From Elizabethkingia meningoseptica_A (GTDB lineage: Bacteria > Bacteroidota > Bacteroidia > Flavobacteriales > Weeksellaceae), in NCBI RefSeq assembly GCF_045762675.1, contig NZ_JBJDLK010000003.1:62001-126000 (forward strand): a stretch of DNA of 64,000 nt, given 5' to 3'. The stretch's first letter is position 1, and every line of letters begins with the position of its first letter. This document shows, piece after piece, positions 7,752 to 16,348 of this stretch. The notes under the pieces are model-generated. The model was not told where the DNA came from. It searched no databases and saw only the letters and a program-made list of their open reading frames with translations. The position numbers were made by a program, and so were the translations under genes.

Positions 7752-9227
7752 TTATTTTTTCTTTTTGATAACTTTTTTAGAAGATTTTTTCACTCCTTTT
7801 TTTACTGGCTTAACAACAGTAACGTCATCTTTTTTGTAAGTAGCCCATTCAGTATCACCAGAGATAGCTCTAACTTCTACTTTTCTGTCTACTTGTCTTT
7901 CAGCATTAGATGCAGACGCTGGTACAGTAGCTTCTTTAGAACCTACACCTACAGATTTCAATTGAGCTCCGTTTACACCTCTAGCTTCAAGAGCTTTCAC
8001 TACAGAAGCAGCTCTTTCTCTTGATAATTTCAAGTTGTAGTTAGCATTACCTTTAGCATCTGTGTAACCAGTTACTAAGAAGTTTTCAGCTTTAGCTCCT
8101 TTAATGATAGTAGCAGCAGCATCTACTTTAGATAAAGATCCAGACTGGATTGTAGCTTTGTTAAAGTCGAACAAGATATCTTTAAGTTCATTAGTAACAG
8201 TTACATCAGTTCTAGGACATCCTTGGTACTCAGGAAGACCTGGTACATCTGGACATCTGTCATCTTTATCAGGGATACCATCTCCATCTCTATCTGGCCA
8301 AGGACAACCGTTGTTTTCTTTTGGACCAGGTACGTTTGGACAAGCATCGTCTTTATCTAACACACCGTCACCGTCAGTATCTGGCCAAGGACAACCTTGG
8401 TTTTCTTTTGGACCAGCAACTTCAGGACATTTATCGTCGATATCTGGGATACCATCTCCGTCAGTATCAGGACATCCTTGGAACTCAGGTAAACCTGGAG
8501 TATCTGGACATCTGTCATCTTTATCAGGGATACCATCCTTATCTCTGTCTCTGTTACCAAATCTGAATAATAGAGACGCAGAAGCTTGCCAGAAGTTAGC
8601 AACTGTAGACTTATCACCTGGAGTTGTTACATAGTCACCTTGGATACCAAGACCGAAGTTTTTAGTAATCCAGAAGTTAGATCCTAAACCAGTAGATAAA
8701 GCAAAGAAGTTTTTCTTACCAGTTAAATCACCATTTCCATTATAAGTTGGGTAGTAGTAAGCACCTCTCCAGTCGTTTCTAGGGAAAGTTAACCCAGAAT
8801 AGTCATGTCTTAGGTAGTTAGCACCAACTCTTGCATATGGATCAAACCAAGAATCTTCGTTCCATAGACCGTTGAATTTGAATTGAAGACCTAAACCAGC
8901 CATCAAGAAAAATTCTTTGTCCATGTCAAATCTCTTGTTTCCAACATTACCAACAGATGCCTGTAAGTCAGCTACCAAATATTTGTTGATATTTCTAGCA
9001 ACAGTTAATTTTGATAATGGTGGAGTAATAGAGAAGTTATTCAAATTAAACAACCTCTTAGTCAAATTCTGAGCTGCGAAGGTATTCGAGAAATTGTTAG
9101 CTTGCGCCTTGTGGTTTTCACCATGTGCTCCCACACCAATTAACCACGGATTGCTCGTAGTCTGTGCGAATGCAGTAGTGGCTACCGTAAGTGCCAATGC
9201 TGTAATTCCTAGTTTTAAATTTTTCAT
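7752..9227 (-). CDS. OmpA-family outer membrane protein with thrombospondin type-3 repeats
   Basis: The 491-residue protein has a signal peptide (residues 1-21, ending in TTAFAQ), an N-terminal outer-membrane beta-barrel region (about 25-220), four calcium-binding thrombospondin type-3 repeats of the form DxDGDGIPDxDDxCP (about 225-340) and an OmpA C-terminal peptidoglycan-binding domain (about 347-455, with DFNKATI and the NxxLSxxRA motif). It ends in an unusual lysine-rich tail (VKKGVKKSSKKVIKKKK). It should tether the outer membrane to peptidoglycan and is probably abundant. The upstream region has a near-consensus promoter (TTTG, 20 bases, TTATTTTG). Confidence 0.93.
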   Translation of the reverse strand: MKNLKLGITALALTVATTAFAQTTSNPWLIGVGAHGENHKAQANNFSNTFAAQNLTKRLFNLNNFSITPPLSKLTVARNINKYLVADLQASVGNVGNKRFDMDKEFFLMAGLGLQFKFNGLWNEDSWFDPYARVGANYLRHDYSGLTFPRNDWRGAYYYPTYNGNGDLTGKKNFFALSTGLGSNFWITKNFGLGIQGDYVTTPGDKSTVANFWQASASLLFRFGNRDRDKDGIPDKDDRCPDTPGLPEFQGCPDTDGDGIPDIDDKCPEVAGPKENQGCPWPDTDGDGVLDKDDACPNVPGPKENNGCPWPDRDGDGIPDKDDRCPDVPGLPEYQGCPRTDVTVTNELKDILFDFNKATIQSGSLSKVDAAATIIKGAKAENFLVTGYTDAKGNANYNLKLSRERAASVVKALEARGVNGAQLKSVGVGSKEATVPASASNAERQVDRKVEVRAISGDTEWATYKKDDVTVVKPVKKGVKKSSKKVIKKKK

Positions 9228-9294
9228 AGAATTAAATGATTAAATAATTGATAATGCAAAATAAATATAAAAATACGTATTAAACAAAGTTTTT

Positions 9295-9753
9295 TTAAAA
9301 ATTCTTTCGAATTCTGCTGAGATTTCTATCAGATTCACGTTTTTTAATAGATTCACGTTTATCAAATAGTTTTTTACCTCGTCCAAATCCAATAAGAAGT
9401 TTCGCTCTACCTTTATCATTAATATATAATTTTAAAGGTATTATTGTAAACCCTACATCTTTCACTTTTTTTTCCAATCGGGAAAGCTCTCCTTTATGCA
9501 AAAGCAATTTTCTGTCACGTTTGGCCTTGTGGTTATAAAATGATCCCATCTTATATTCATCGATCATCATATTCACTACCCACAATTCGCCATCTTTAAG
9601 TTGACAAAAACTTTCAGCTATTGAAGCTTTAGAAGAACGTAACGATTTTATTTCTGTTCCATACAACACTATACCTGCTTCATACTCTTCAAGTATTTCA
9701 TACTCGAATCGTGCTCTTCTGTTTACAATATTAACACTCCTTTCAATTTTCAT
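9295..9753 (-). CDS. smpB: SsrA-binding protein SmpB
   Basis: The start MKIERSVNIVNRRARFEYE at 9753 is the family start; an ATG 15 bases upstream is less likely. The 152-residue protein has the oligonucleotide-binding fold with GTEIKSLR, the YNHKAKRDRKLLLHK segment and the basic C-terminal tail (KKLFDKRESIKKRESDR) that enters the ribosome. SmpB binds tmRNA and brings it to stalled ribosomes for trans-translation. The tmRNA gene itself is not in this window. The gene is divergent from the ABC-F gene. Confidence 0.97.
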   Translation of the reverse strand: MKIERSVNIVNRRARFEYEILEEYEAGIVLYGTEIKSLRSSKASIAESFCQLKDGELWVVNMMIDEYKMGSFYNHKAKRDRKLLLHKGELSRLEKKVKDVGFTIIPLKLYINDKGRAKLLIGFGRGKKLFDKRESIKKRESDRNLSRIRKNF

Positions 9754-9814
9754 ACCAAAATTTAACAAAACACTAACATTTTTTCCTTAACGTCTATAAT
9801 CGGGAAATCTTTCG

Positions 9815-9822
9815 TATTTTTG
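9815..9822 (+). promoter_or_regulatory. -7 promoter box of the ABC-F gene
   Basis: TATTTTTG matches the flavobacterial -7 consensus TAnnTTTG and is 19 bases before the ATG. No clear -33 TTG is seen at the right distance. Confidence 0.5.
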
Positions 9823-9841
9823 CACAAATTTACAAAAGTAT

Positions 9842-11464
9842 ATGTTAACAGTTTCAAATTTATCTTTACAGTTCGGAAAAAGAGTACTTTTTGATGACGT
9901 CAATATAAAGTTTACTAAAGGAAATTGCTACGGAATCATTGGTGCTAATGGTGCCGGGAAGTCTACTTTCCTTAAAATCTTAAGTGGTAAGCAAGAAGCT
10001 ACTACAGGAAACGTATCTCTGGAACCAGGAAAGAGAATGTCAGTTTTAGAGCAGGATCACTTTGCTTATGATAATTTCACGGTATTGGAAACAATTATGC
10101 GTGGAAATAAAAAATTATTCGACATTAAAGAAGAGATGGATGCTCTTTATGCAAAACCTGATTTCTCAGATGAAGATGGTATTAAAGCAGGAGAGTTAGG
10201 GGTTATTTATGACGAAATGGGTGGATGGACTGCTGAAACCGATGCGCAGACCATGCTTTCGAATGTAGGTATTAAAGAAGACATGCATTATAAAATGATG
10301 TCGGAATTGGAAAACCAGGATAAAGTACGTGTTTTATTAGCACAGGCGCTTTTTGGAAATCCGGATGTACTTATTCTGGATGAGCCTACCAACGACCTTG
10401 ACATCGATACCATTGCATGGTTAGAAGATTTCCTTGCAGGTTATGAAAACACCGTTATCGTTGTATCTCACGACCGTCACTTCTTAGATGCGGTATGTAC
10501 GCACATTGGTGACTTAGATTACTCTAAATTAAATCTGTATACAGGTAACTACAGCTTCTGGTATCAGGCTTCTCAGTTAGCAACAAAGCAAAGAGCTCAG
10601 GCTAATAAAAAAGCGGAAGAGAAGAAAAAAGAATTACAGGACTTCATTGCCCGATTCAGTTCTAACGTTGCAAAAGCTAAACAAGCAACTGCCCGTAAGA
10701 AAATGATTGACAAATTAAATATTGAAGATATCAAACCTTCATCAAGAAGATATCCGGCAATTATCTTTGAACAGGAGAGAGAAGCGGGTGATCAGATTCT
10801 TGAAATAAAAGATCTTGAGAAGACAAAAGATGGGGAGTTATTATTCTCAGGTATTGATTTAAACCTGAAAAAAGGTGATAAAGTAGCTGTGCTTTCTAAA
10901 AACTCTATGGCTATAACCGAGTTCATGGAAATTATAACCGGAAATGATACTGCCGATAAAGGTACCTTCAACTGGGGTGTAACAACCAAACAAAGTTATA
11001 TGCCACTTGATAATACTGAATTCTTTAAAGAAAATATTAATCTTGTGGATTGGTTACGTCAGTTTGTTCAGACTGATGAAGAAAGACACGAAGAATATGT
11101 AAGAGGCTTCCTGGGTAAAATGTTATTCTCTGGTGATGAAGCTTTAAAATCTTCTACCGTTCTTTCAGGAGGTGAAAAGATGCGTTGTATGTTCAGCAGA
11201 ATGATGTTACAAAAAGCTAACATCCTTGTTCTGGATGAACCAACTAACCACTTGGACCTTGAAAGTATTACGACTTTAAATAACACACTGGAAAACTTTA
11301 AAGGAACTATTTTACTTTCGTCTCATGACCACGAAATGCTGCAGACAGTTTGTAACCGTGTTATCGAGTTAACGCCGAAAGGAATTATCGACAGATACAT
11401 GACTTATGATGAATATCTTGAAGATAAAAAAGTAAAAGAATTAAGAGAGCAGTATTACGCTTAA
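9842..11464 (+). CDS. ABC-F family ATPase, YbiT type, with degenerate second Walker A
   Basis: The 540-residue soluble protein has two ABC domains joined by a basic helical linker (about 245-300), and shows the YbiT-specific stretches HFLDAVCTHIGDLDY and SRRYPAIIFEQ. NBD1 has a good Walker A (GANGAGKST, 34-42) and Walker B (LILDEPTND, 177-185) but a degenerate signature (MSELENQDK, 153-161). NBD2 has a good signature (LSGGEK, 441-446) and Walker B (461-467), but its Walker A position reads SKNSMAITE (352-360), lacking the Gly and Lys of GxxGxGKS. Only one of the two composite ATP sites therefore looks catalytic. ABC-F proteins act on the ribosome. The gene stands alone with its own promoter and terminator. 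Confidence 0.93.
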   Translation: MLTVSNLSLQFGKRVLFDDVNIKFTKGNCYGIIGANGAGKSTFLKILSGKQEATTGNVSLEPGKRMSVLEQDHFAYDNFTVLETIMRGNKKLFDIKEEMDALYAKPDFSDEDGIKAGELGVIYDEMGGWTAETDAQTMLSNVGIKEDMHYKMMSELENQDKVRVLLAQALFGNPDVLILDEPTNDLDIDTIAWLEDFLAGYENTVIVVSHDRHFLDAVCTHIGDLDYSKLNLYTGNYSFWYQASQLATKQRAQANKKAEEKKKELQDFIARFSSNVAKAKQATARKKMIDKLNIEDIKPSSRRYPAIIFEQEREAGDQILEIKDLEKTKDGELLFSGIDLNLKKGDKVAVLSKNSMAITEFMEIITGNDTADKGTFNWGVTTKQSYMPLDNTEFFKENINLVDWLRQFVQTDEERHEEYVRGFLGKMLFSGDEALKSSTVLSGGEKMRCMFSRMMLQKANILVLDEPTNHLDLESITTLNNTLENFKGTILLSSHDHEMLQTVCNRVIELTPKGIIDRYMTYDEYLEDKKVKELREQYYA

Positions 11465-11484
11465 TAACGCTTTCCTATAAAATA

Positions 11485-11514
11485 AAAAAGGATGATCACT
11501 TGATCATCCTTTTT
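11485..11514 (+). terminator. Terminator between ABC-F gene and M48 protease gene
   Basis: AAAAAGGATGATCA pairs with TGATCATCCTTTTT around a CT centre; a T run follows. It lies 20 bases after the ABC-F stop and before the converging protease gene, so it probably serves both. Confidence 0.88.
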
Positions 11515-11527
11515 CTATTGTTATACC

Positions 11528-12340
11528 TTACTTTGTAAGCTTAGTTGTTGGTATTGCTATGGCACCGGGATCTTTCCATAATCCGTCCTTTTCAGCTTTC
11601 TTTTTAATAACCTCAGCTCTCTTCACACTATCCGGGTGTGAATTAAACATCTTCTGGAAACCACTCTGCTTATCACCTTGCTCAGATAATAATGCCAGTT
11701 TTTTAAAAGCTGTATATTCAGCTACTACATTGTAGCCATTCTTTTTCATAAAATCGTATGAATAAAGATCTGCTTCAGATTCCTGTTTCTTGCTATGTGC
11801 AGCATCCATCATAGCGTTTGCCATTTGCCCCAACTGGCTGTCGTTTAATGTAGCCACCGTTTTAGAAGTTGCAGAAGCTGCATCAAGTGCTGCCGCTTTT
11901 AAATAAGCGCTTTTCATAGCATCTTTAGTATCTTCATTTTTAACGTGCCCAATTTCGTGTCCGATTACTGCAAGAATCTCATCATCCGTCATAATATCCA
12001 TTAATGAAGAAAATACCCTTACGCTCCCATCTGCACAAGCAAAAGCATTAATGTCTTTTACTTTGTATACCTTATAGTTCAGGTTTAATCCATCCTGAGT
12101 TTTATGTTTTCCAAACAATTTATTCAATCTGATTGTATAAGGATCTTTGGGCCCCGCTACGGCATTATTTTTATCCATCCAGTCTACGGCCTCTTTTGAA
12201 AGTTTCACTGCATCTGCATTTGTGAAAGTTAATGCCTTAAGCCCTTTTCCGGCAACATCAGTAATTTTACCTAAACTTATTTGAGCACTTGAGGTTGCAA
12301 ACGCCCCTAGGAATAAAGCTCCAATAATAACCTTTTTCAT
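11528..12340 (-). CDS. Periplasmic M48-family zinc metalloprotease
   Basis: The start at 12340 gives a clear signal peptide (MKKVIIGALFLGAFATSSAQ); a longer frame from 12427 has no such logic. The 270-residue product has the zinc motif HEIGH at 128-132 and the downstream ESEAD glutamate ligand at 187-191, typical of M48 peptidases of the LoiP/YcaL group, which degrade damaged or misfolded envelope proteins. No membrane helix follows the signal peptide, so it should be periplasmic. It is divergent from recJ with 147 bases between starts. Confidence 0.93.
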   Translation of the reverse strand: MKKVIIGALFLGAFATSSAQISLGKITDVAGKGLKALTFTNADAVKLSKEAVDWMDKNNAVAGPKDPYTIRLNKLFGKHKTQDGLNLNYKVYKVKDINAFACADGSVRVFSSLMDIMTDDEILAVIGHEIGHVKNEDTKDAMKSAYLKAAALDAASATSKTVATLNDSQLGQMANAMMDAAHSKKQESEADLYSYDFMKKNGYNVVAEYTAFKKLALLSEQGDKQSGFQKMFNSHPDSVKRAEVIKKKAEKDGLWKDPGAIAIPTTKLTK

Positions 12341-12472
12341 CTGTAATAGTTTTAAAATTATTTTGGGTGCCAAGATACAAATTTTACACACCATAAAGTG
12401 ACTTATTCTATCATTTTCAGTCATCATCCATTAAATTTCTCAAAACTGTTTAGACTTACGTTTTTTATTTCC

Positions 12473-12480
12473 TATATTTG
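12473..12480 (+). promoter_or_regulatory. -7 promoter box of the recJ operon
   Basis: TATATTTG is a perfect -7 box only 7 bases before the ATG at 12488, so the mRNA is expected to begin within a few bases of the start codon (nearly leaderless). No good -33 TTG is seen. Confidence 0.5.
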
Positions 12481-12487
12481 TTACCCT

Positions 12488-14197
12488 ATGATGCAACGAT
12501 GGATCTATAAACCGACCCCCTCCGAAGACTTAATAGACAGTATCAGCTCTTCGCTGGGCTTTGGTTATCTGGCATCCAAAATTCTGGTCATGCGTGGCAT
12601 TGATGCCTACCCAAAAGCACGGGAATTTTTCAAACCGAAAGCTTCTGATATTCATAATCCTTTCTTAATGGCAGACATGCAAAATGCAGTGCAAAGAATT
12701 GCCACAGCTATAGAAAACGGAGAGAAAATATTAGTATTTGGTGATTATGATGTGGATGGTACTACTGCCGTTGCATTAATGTACTTATACCTCAGCCAAA
12801 TTTGTGATAAAAAATATTTAGATTTCTACATCCCGGACAGAAATCTGGAAGGCTATGGAGTCTCAACTGAAGCTATTGATTTTGCTAAAGAAAATGATTT
12901 CTCATTAATCATTGCTTTAGACTGTGGAATCAAATCTGCGGACAAGATTGACTATGCAAATAGTTTAAATATAGATTTCATCATTTGTGACCACCACCTT
13001 CCGGGAGATGAGTTGCCAAAGGCTGCCGCTGTATTGGATCCCAAACGTAAAGACTGTGAGTATCCCTATAAAGAACTTAGCGGTTGCGGCGTAGGCTATA
13101 AGCTTTGTCAGGCTTTGAATACTATATATAAAATTCCGGATCATGAACTGCATGATCTGACTGATTTATTGGCGATAAGTATTGCTGCGGATATTGTTCC
13201 TATCACGGGAGAAAACAGAGTTTTTGCAAAAATGGGGCTTAATAAGCTTCGAAAGACCAAAAGACAGGGATTAAAGATATTGATTCCTTATGAAAAGCTT
13301 CAGAATTTCACTATTTCGAATATTGTTTTTGAAATAGCCCCTAAAATAAATGCTGCCGGTAGAATTTCTCACGGAAAGGCAGCAGTTGAATTAATGATCG
13401 CAGAGAATGCAAAGCAGGCTCATCTTATTGCGGATCAGATTGTCAATCTGAATGATGAACGTAAAGAGCTCGATAGTAACATGACACAACAGGCTATCGA
13501 CCAGGTCATCGAAACTCAACAGGAAAATACGTACAGTACAATTGTTTATCAGTCAGGATGGAATAAAGGTGTCATTGGTATTGTAGCTTCACGATTAATT
13601 GAACTGTACTACAAACCTACTCTTGTATTTACTGATGGTAATGATGGTGAAATGGTAGCATCAGCACGTTCTGTTGCTGATTTTGATTTGCATCAGGCAC
13701 TGGATTCATGTTCAGATTTATTTTTAAAATTTGGAGGACACCGCGCTGCGGCAGGTCTTTCTATGGAAAAAAAGAATTTTGAAGCCTTTAAAGTAAGGTT
13801 TGAAGAAATTGTAAAAAATTCTATCAAGGAGCATCAGAAAACACCAAGTATTGAAATTGATGCTGAAGTATCTCTGAATGACCTGACTAATGATTTTTTT
13901 CAGTTCCACAGATGGTTATCACCTTTTGGCCCTGAAAATATGAAACCTGTTCTGGTAATTAAAAATGCCAGGGTTAGCGGCAATGTGAGAAAAATAGGTA
14001 AACAAAGTTCTCACCTTAAATTTAATATTATTCAGGACAGTGCCCGCAAGGGAATTGAATGTTTAGCATTTAAAATGGGAGATCATGCCAATGATTTTAA
14101 AACCAAAACCTTTGATCTGGCTTTCACTATTGAAGAAAATCACTGGAAAGATAACCTTACCTATTATCTGAATGTAAGGGATGTTATTTTTCATTAA
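12488..14197 (+). CDS. recJ: Single-stranded-DNA-specific exonuclease RecJ
   Basis: I start at 12488 (MMQRWIYKPTP); a longer in-frame start at 12398 would lie upstream of the promoter. The 569-residue protein has DHH-phosphoesterase motifs DYDVDG (86-91), DCG (145-147) and DHH (168-170), the DHHA1 motif GGHRAAAGL around 416-424, and a C-terminal OB domain. RecJ degrades single-stranded DNA 5' to 3' in recombinational, mismatch and base excision repair. nadD follows after 18 bases on the same strand, making an operon. Confidence 0.97.
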   Translation: MMQRWIYKPTPSEDLIDSISSSLGFGYLASKILVMRGIDAYPKAREFFKPKASDIHNPFLMADMQNAVQRIATAIENGEKILVFGDYDVDGTTAVALMYLYLSQICDKKYLDFYIPDRNLEGYGVSTEAIDFAKENDFSLIIALDCGIKSADKIDYANSLNIDFIICDHHLPGDELPKAAAVLDPKRKDCEYPYKELSGCGVGYKLCQALNTIYKIPDHELHDLTDLLAISIAADIVPITGENRVFAKMGLNKLRKTKRQGLKILIPYEKLQNFTISNIVFEIAPKINAAGRISHGKAAVELMIAENAKQAHLIADQIVNLNDERKELDSNMTQQAIDQVIETQQENTYSTIVYQSGWNKGVIGIVASRLIELYYKPTLVFTDGNDGEMVASARSVADFDLHQALDSCSDLFLKFGGHRAAAGLSMEKKNFEAFKVRFEEIVKNSIKEHQKTPSIEIDAEVSLNDLTNDFFQFHRWLSPFGPENMKPVLVIKNARVSGNVRKIGKQSSHLKFNIIQDSARKGIECLAFKMGDHANDFKTKTFDLAFTIEENHWKDNLTYYLNVRDVIFH

Positions 14198-14215
14198 TTT
14201 TTCTAAAATCTAATT

Positions 14216-14800
14216 ATGAAAAAAGTAGGTTTATTTTTCGGTTCATTTAATCCTATACATATCGGACATCTTATTCTCGCTAATTATATTCTTGAAAATA
14301 CCGATATGGAGGAAGTATGGTTTATAGTAAGCCCTCAGAATCCATTTAAATCAAAGGCCAATTTACTGGACGAGTATAATCGTCTGGAAATGGTGAATCT
14401 TGCTGTACAAAACTATCCACGGCTAAAAGCATCCGATATAGAATTCGGGTTACCCCGTCCTTCATATACTATAGATACACTCACTTATTTACATGAGAAA
14501 TTTCCGGATCATGGATTTTGCCTTATTATGGGTGAAGATATTCTGGAAAGTCTTCCTAAATGGAAAAACTATGAGCAACTTGTGGCTCAGCATGAATTAA
14601 TTGTGTATCCAAGAGTTTTTGACGAGAGGAAAACGGAAGACCAATACTTACAAAATGCCAACATTCATCTGGTTAAAGCCCCTATTATAGAGCTATCGGC
14701 AACAGAAATAAGAAATATGGTTAAGGCGGGTAAAAATGTTCGTCCAATGCTTCCTCCTGAAGTTTTTGAATACCTGGAAGGAAGTAGTTTCTATAAATAA
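14216..14800 (+). CDS. nadD: Nicotinate-nucleotide adenylyltransferase
   Basis: The 194-residue protein starts MKKVGLFFGSFNPIHIGH; the nucleotidyltransferase motif GSFNPIHIGH is at 9-18 and the second motif SATEIRNMVKAG at about 162-173. NadD transfers AMP from ATP to nicotinate mononucleotide to give deamido-NAD in NAD synthesis. It lies between recJ and a small exported protein gene (5-base gap), presumably cotranscribed from the recJ promoter. Confidence 0.96.
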   Translation: MKKVGLFFGSFNPIHIGHLILANYILENTDMEEVWFIVSPQNPFKSKANLLDEYNRLEMVNLAVQNYPRLKASDIEFGLPRPSYTIDTLTYLHEKFPDHGFCLIMGEDILESLPKWKNYEQLVAQHELIVYPRVFDERKTEDQYLQNANIHLVKAPIIELSATEIRNMVKAGKNVRPMLPPEVFEYLEGSSFYK

Positions 14801-14805
14801 GGAAT

Positions 14806-15630
14806 ATGAAAAGCTTATTTCTTTTCCTTCTGTTTCCTTTAATTTTCTTTTCACAAAATGTAAATAAAGAAAAGGACTCTATTGACGAGGCACGGCTTAG
14901 GGATTATATGGAAATGCAAAAAGAACTTCATAAAGACTTTGTAAAAAGATGTAATAAAGATTCTATACGTGCTGTAAATGATTCTAAAAAGCAATACTCT
15001 TATTTCATTAACATACCGGCTCCTTCCGGTTATGATAAAGTTGAAAAAAAGGAAATAGGAATTTTATTGGAAAAAGAAGGAATTAATTGGGGTGGCACAT
15101 GGATGGGAACTGATTTGATTGGATATTATAGTGATAATCAATGCTATTATATTATTTCAACCAAAATTTCTGAAGACAAATTTGGGAAAGTTTTTTTTGA
15201 AAGTATTGAAAACAAAGCAACAAAATTATTTATTAAAAACAATCCGGATTTTGTTTTTGATTCTACAAGAAATAAAATTGACTTTACTAAAAAAAATACA
15301 ACCATGTTGTTGGATTTTGAAGATTTTACTAAAGCACAACAATTTATAAAAGATGAATTCTGGAAAACTTCCCCACTACCAAATAATTATATAAAGCGCA
15401 AGGAAGACGAAGAAGAATCTAGTATAACAGCAGATTTCGTAATTAGTAAAAACGGGGTTATTAGAGATATTGAGTTTGAGACTGTATTTCAAAATGAATT
15501 AAATTCGCAATACAAGTCCTATTTTGAAGCAAGCCTCAAAAAGGTTATCAGGAAATTAAAATGGCGTGTTAATACTTATAAAAATATCCCCATAAACAGC
15601 TCTGAATTCGTGTACATTAAATTCCCTTAA
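14806..15630 (+). CDS. Exported protein of unknown function with TonB-C-like tail
   Basis: The 274-residue protein has a signal peptide (about residues 1-17, MKSLFLFLLFPLIFFSQ), a charged helical stretch to about 65, and an unrecognised middle region. The last 70 residues (ADFVISKNGVIRDIEF ... LKKVIRKLKW) resemble the TonB C-terminal fold used as a stand-alone module in flavobacterial envelope proteins; this is a weak, eye-level match. It follows nadD by 5 bases, so it probably shares its transcript. Function unknown. Confidence 0.7.
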   Translation: MKSLFLFLLFPLIFFSQNVNKEKDSIDEARLRDYMEMQKELHKDFVKRCNKDSIRAVNDSKKQYSYFINIPAPSGYDKVEKKEIGILLEKEGINWGGTWMGTDLIGYYSDNQCYYIISTKISEDKFGKVFFESIENKATKLFIKNNPDFVFDSTRNKIDFTKKNTTMLLDFEDFTKAQQFIKDEFWKTSPLPNNYIKRKEDEEESSITADFVISKNGVIRDIEFETVFQNELNSQYKSYFEASLKKVIRKLKWRVNTYKNIPINSSEFVYIKFP

Positions 15631-15735
15631 GAATATAAAAGGTTTATATAGCTTTAAGTATTGTTTTGTTATAACAATTACATTACTTGAATATATACTC
15701 TAAAACATATATAACATACTGACTATTGGCAGTTC

Positions 15736-15769
15736 TTGGCTTATAATTCATACTTCTTCATTATCTTTG
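15736..15769 (+). promoter_or_regulatory. Promoter of the DUF3817 gene
   Basis: A perfect -7 box TATCTTTG (15762-15769) is 7 bases before the ATG at 15777. A TTG lies at 15736-15738, a spacing of 23, slightly long. Confidence 0.5.
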
Positions 15770-15776
15770 CAACATA

Positions 15777-16121
15777 ATGGAATTCATCAACCGCTTTTTC
15801 AGTAAATATCCCGAAGAAACAATTATAAAATGGTTTAAAAACATCTGTATTGCAGAGGCAGTTTCCTGTTTTCTGCTATATTGTGTGGCTATGGTATGGA
15901 AACGCTACGATCCGGACGGGTTGTTATCCACAATTTTCATCATCATCATCGGTAATATTCACGGTTTATTTTTCACATTATACTTACTTCTATGTCTTCC
16001 TTCCAGAAAAATATATAACTGGGATGATGAAGATTTTGTATTTGCACTTTTGGCTTCTTTATTCCCTTTTGCAACGATTTGGGTTGACAAATCTCTGGCA
16101 AAAAAAGACAGGGAAGAATAA
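15777..16121 (+). CDS. DUF3817 (YdzA-like) small membrane protein
   Basis: This 114-residue protein has three hydrophobic segments (about 22-42, 50-75 and 85-103) with a conserved GNIHGLFFTLYL stretch around 60-71, which fits the DUF3817 family of small inner-membrane proteins, where an invariant His lies in the second helix. Function unknown. It has its own promoter box and no obvious operon partner. Confidence 0.75.
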   Translation: MEFINRFFSKYPEETIIKWFKNICIAEAVSCFLLYCVAMVWKRYDPDGLLSTIFIIIIGNIHGLFFTLYLLLCLPSRKIYNWDDEDFVFALLASLFPFATIWVDKSLAKKDREE

Positions 16122-16255
16122 TTTTTTTACTTCGATGTAACATTTTCTACTCCTCAATTGTCTAATTGATAAAGGGGTTAATTTCTCATACTTAATTTTT
16201 ATCACTGAAAATCAATTAGTTAAATTGAGTATTGAAATTATTTTACTACTTTGTA

Positions 16256-16287
16256 TTGCATAATACTAATTTATAATTATATCTTTG
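16256..16287 (+). promoter_or_regulatory. Promoter of the beta-barrel receptor gene
   Basis: TTG at 16256-16258 and TATCTTTG at 16280-16287 are separated by 21 bases. The predicted leader before the ATG at 16349 is about 55-58 bases, longer than for most genes here. Confidence 0.6.
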
Positions 16288-16348
16288 TCATGTCAAATAT
16301 TATACAATATATAATAATCACAACTAATTAACAGTAAACAAACTTGCT

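Noticed and set aside
8104..8634. Long plus-strand open frame of 176 codons with repeats
   Set aside because: It is the antisense of the thrombospondin type-3 repeats of the OmpA gene; Ser/Gly/Pro repeats arise from the repeated coding sequence.
10895..10925. Possible frameshift explaining the lost Walker A of the ABC-F gene
   Set aside because: The flanking sequence aligns in one frame with the family on both sides, so divergence is the simpler explanation.
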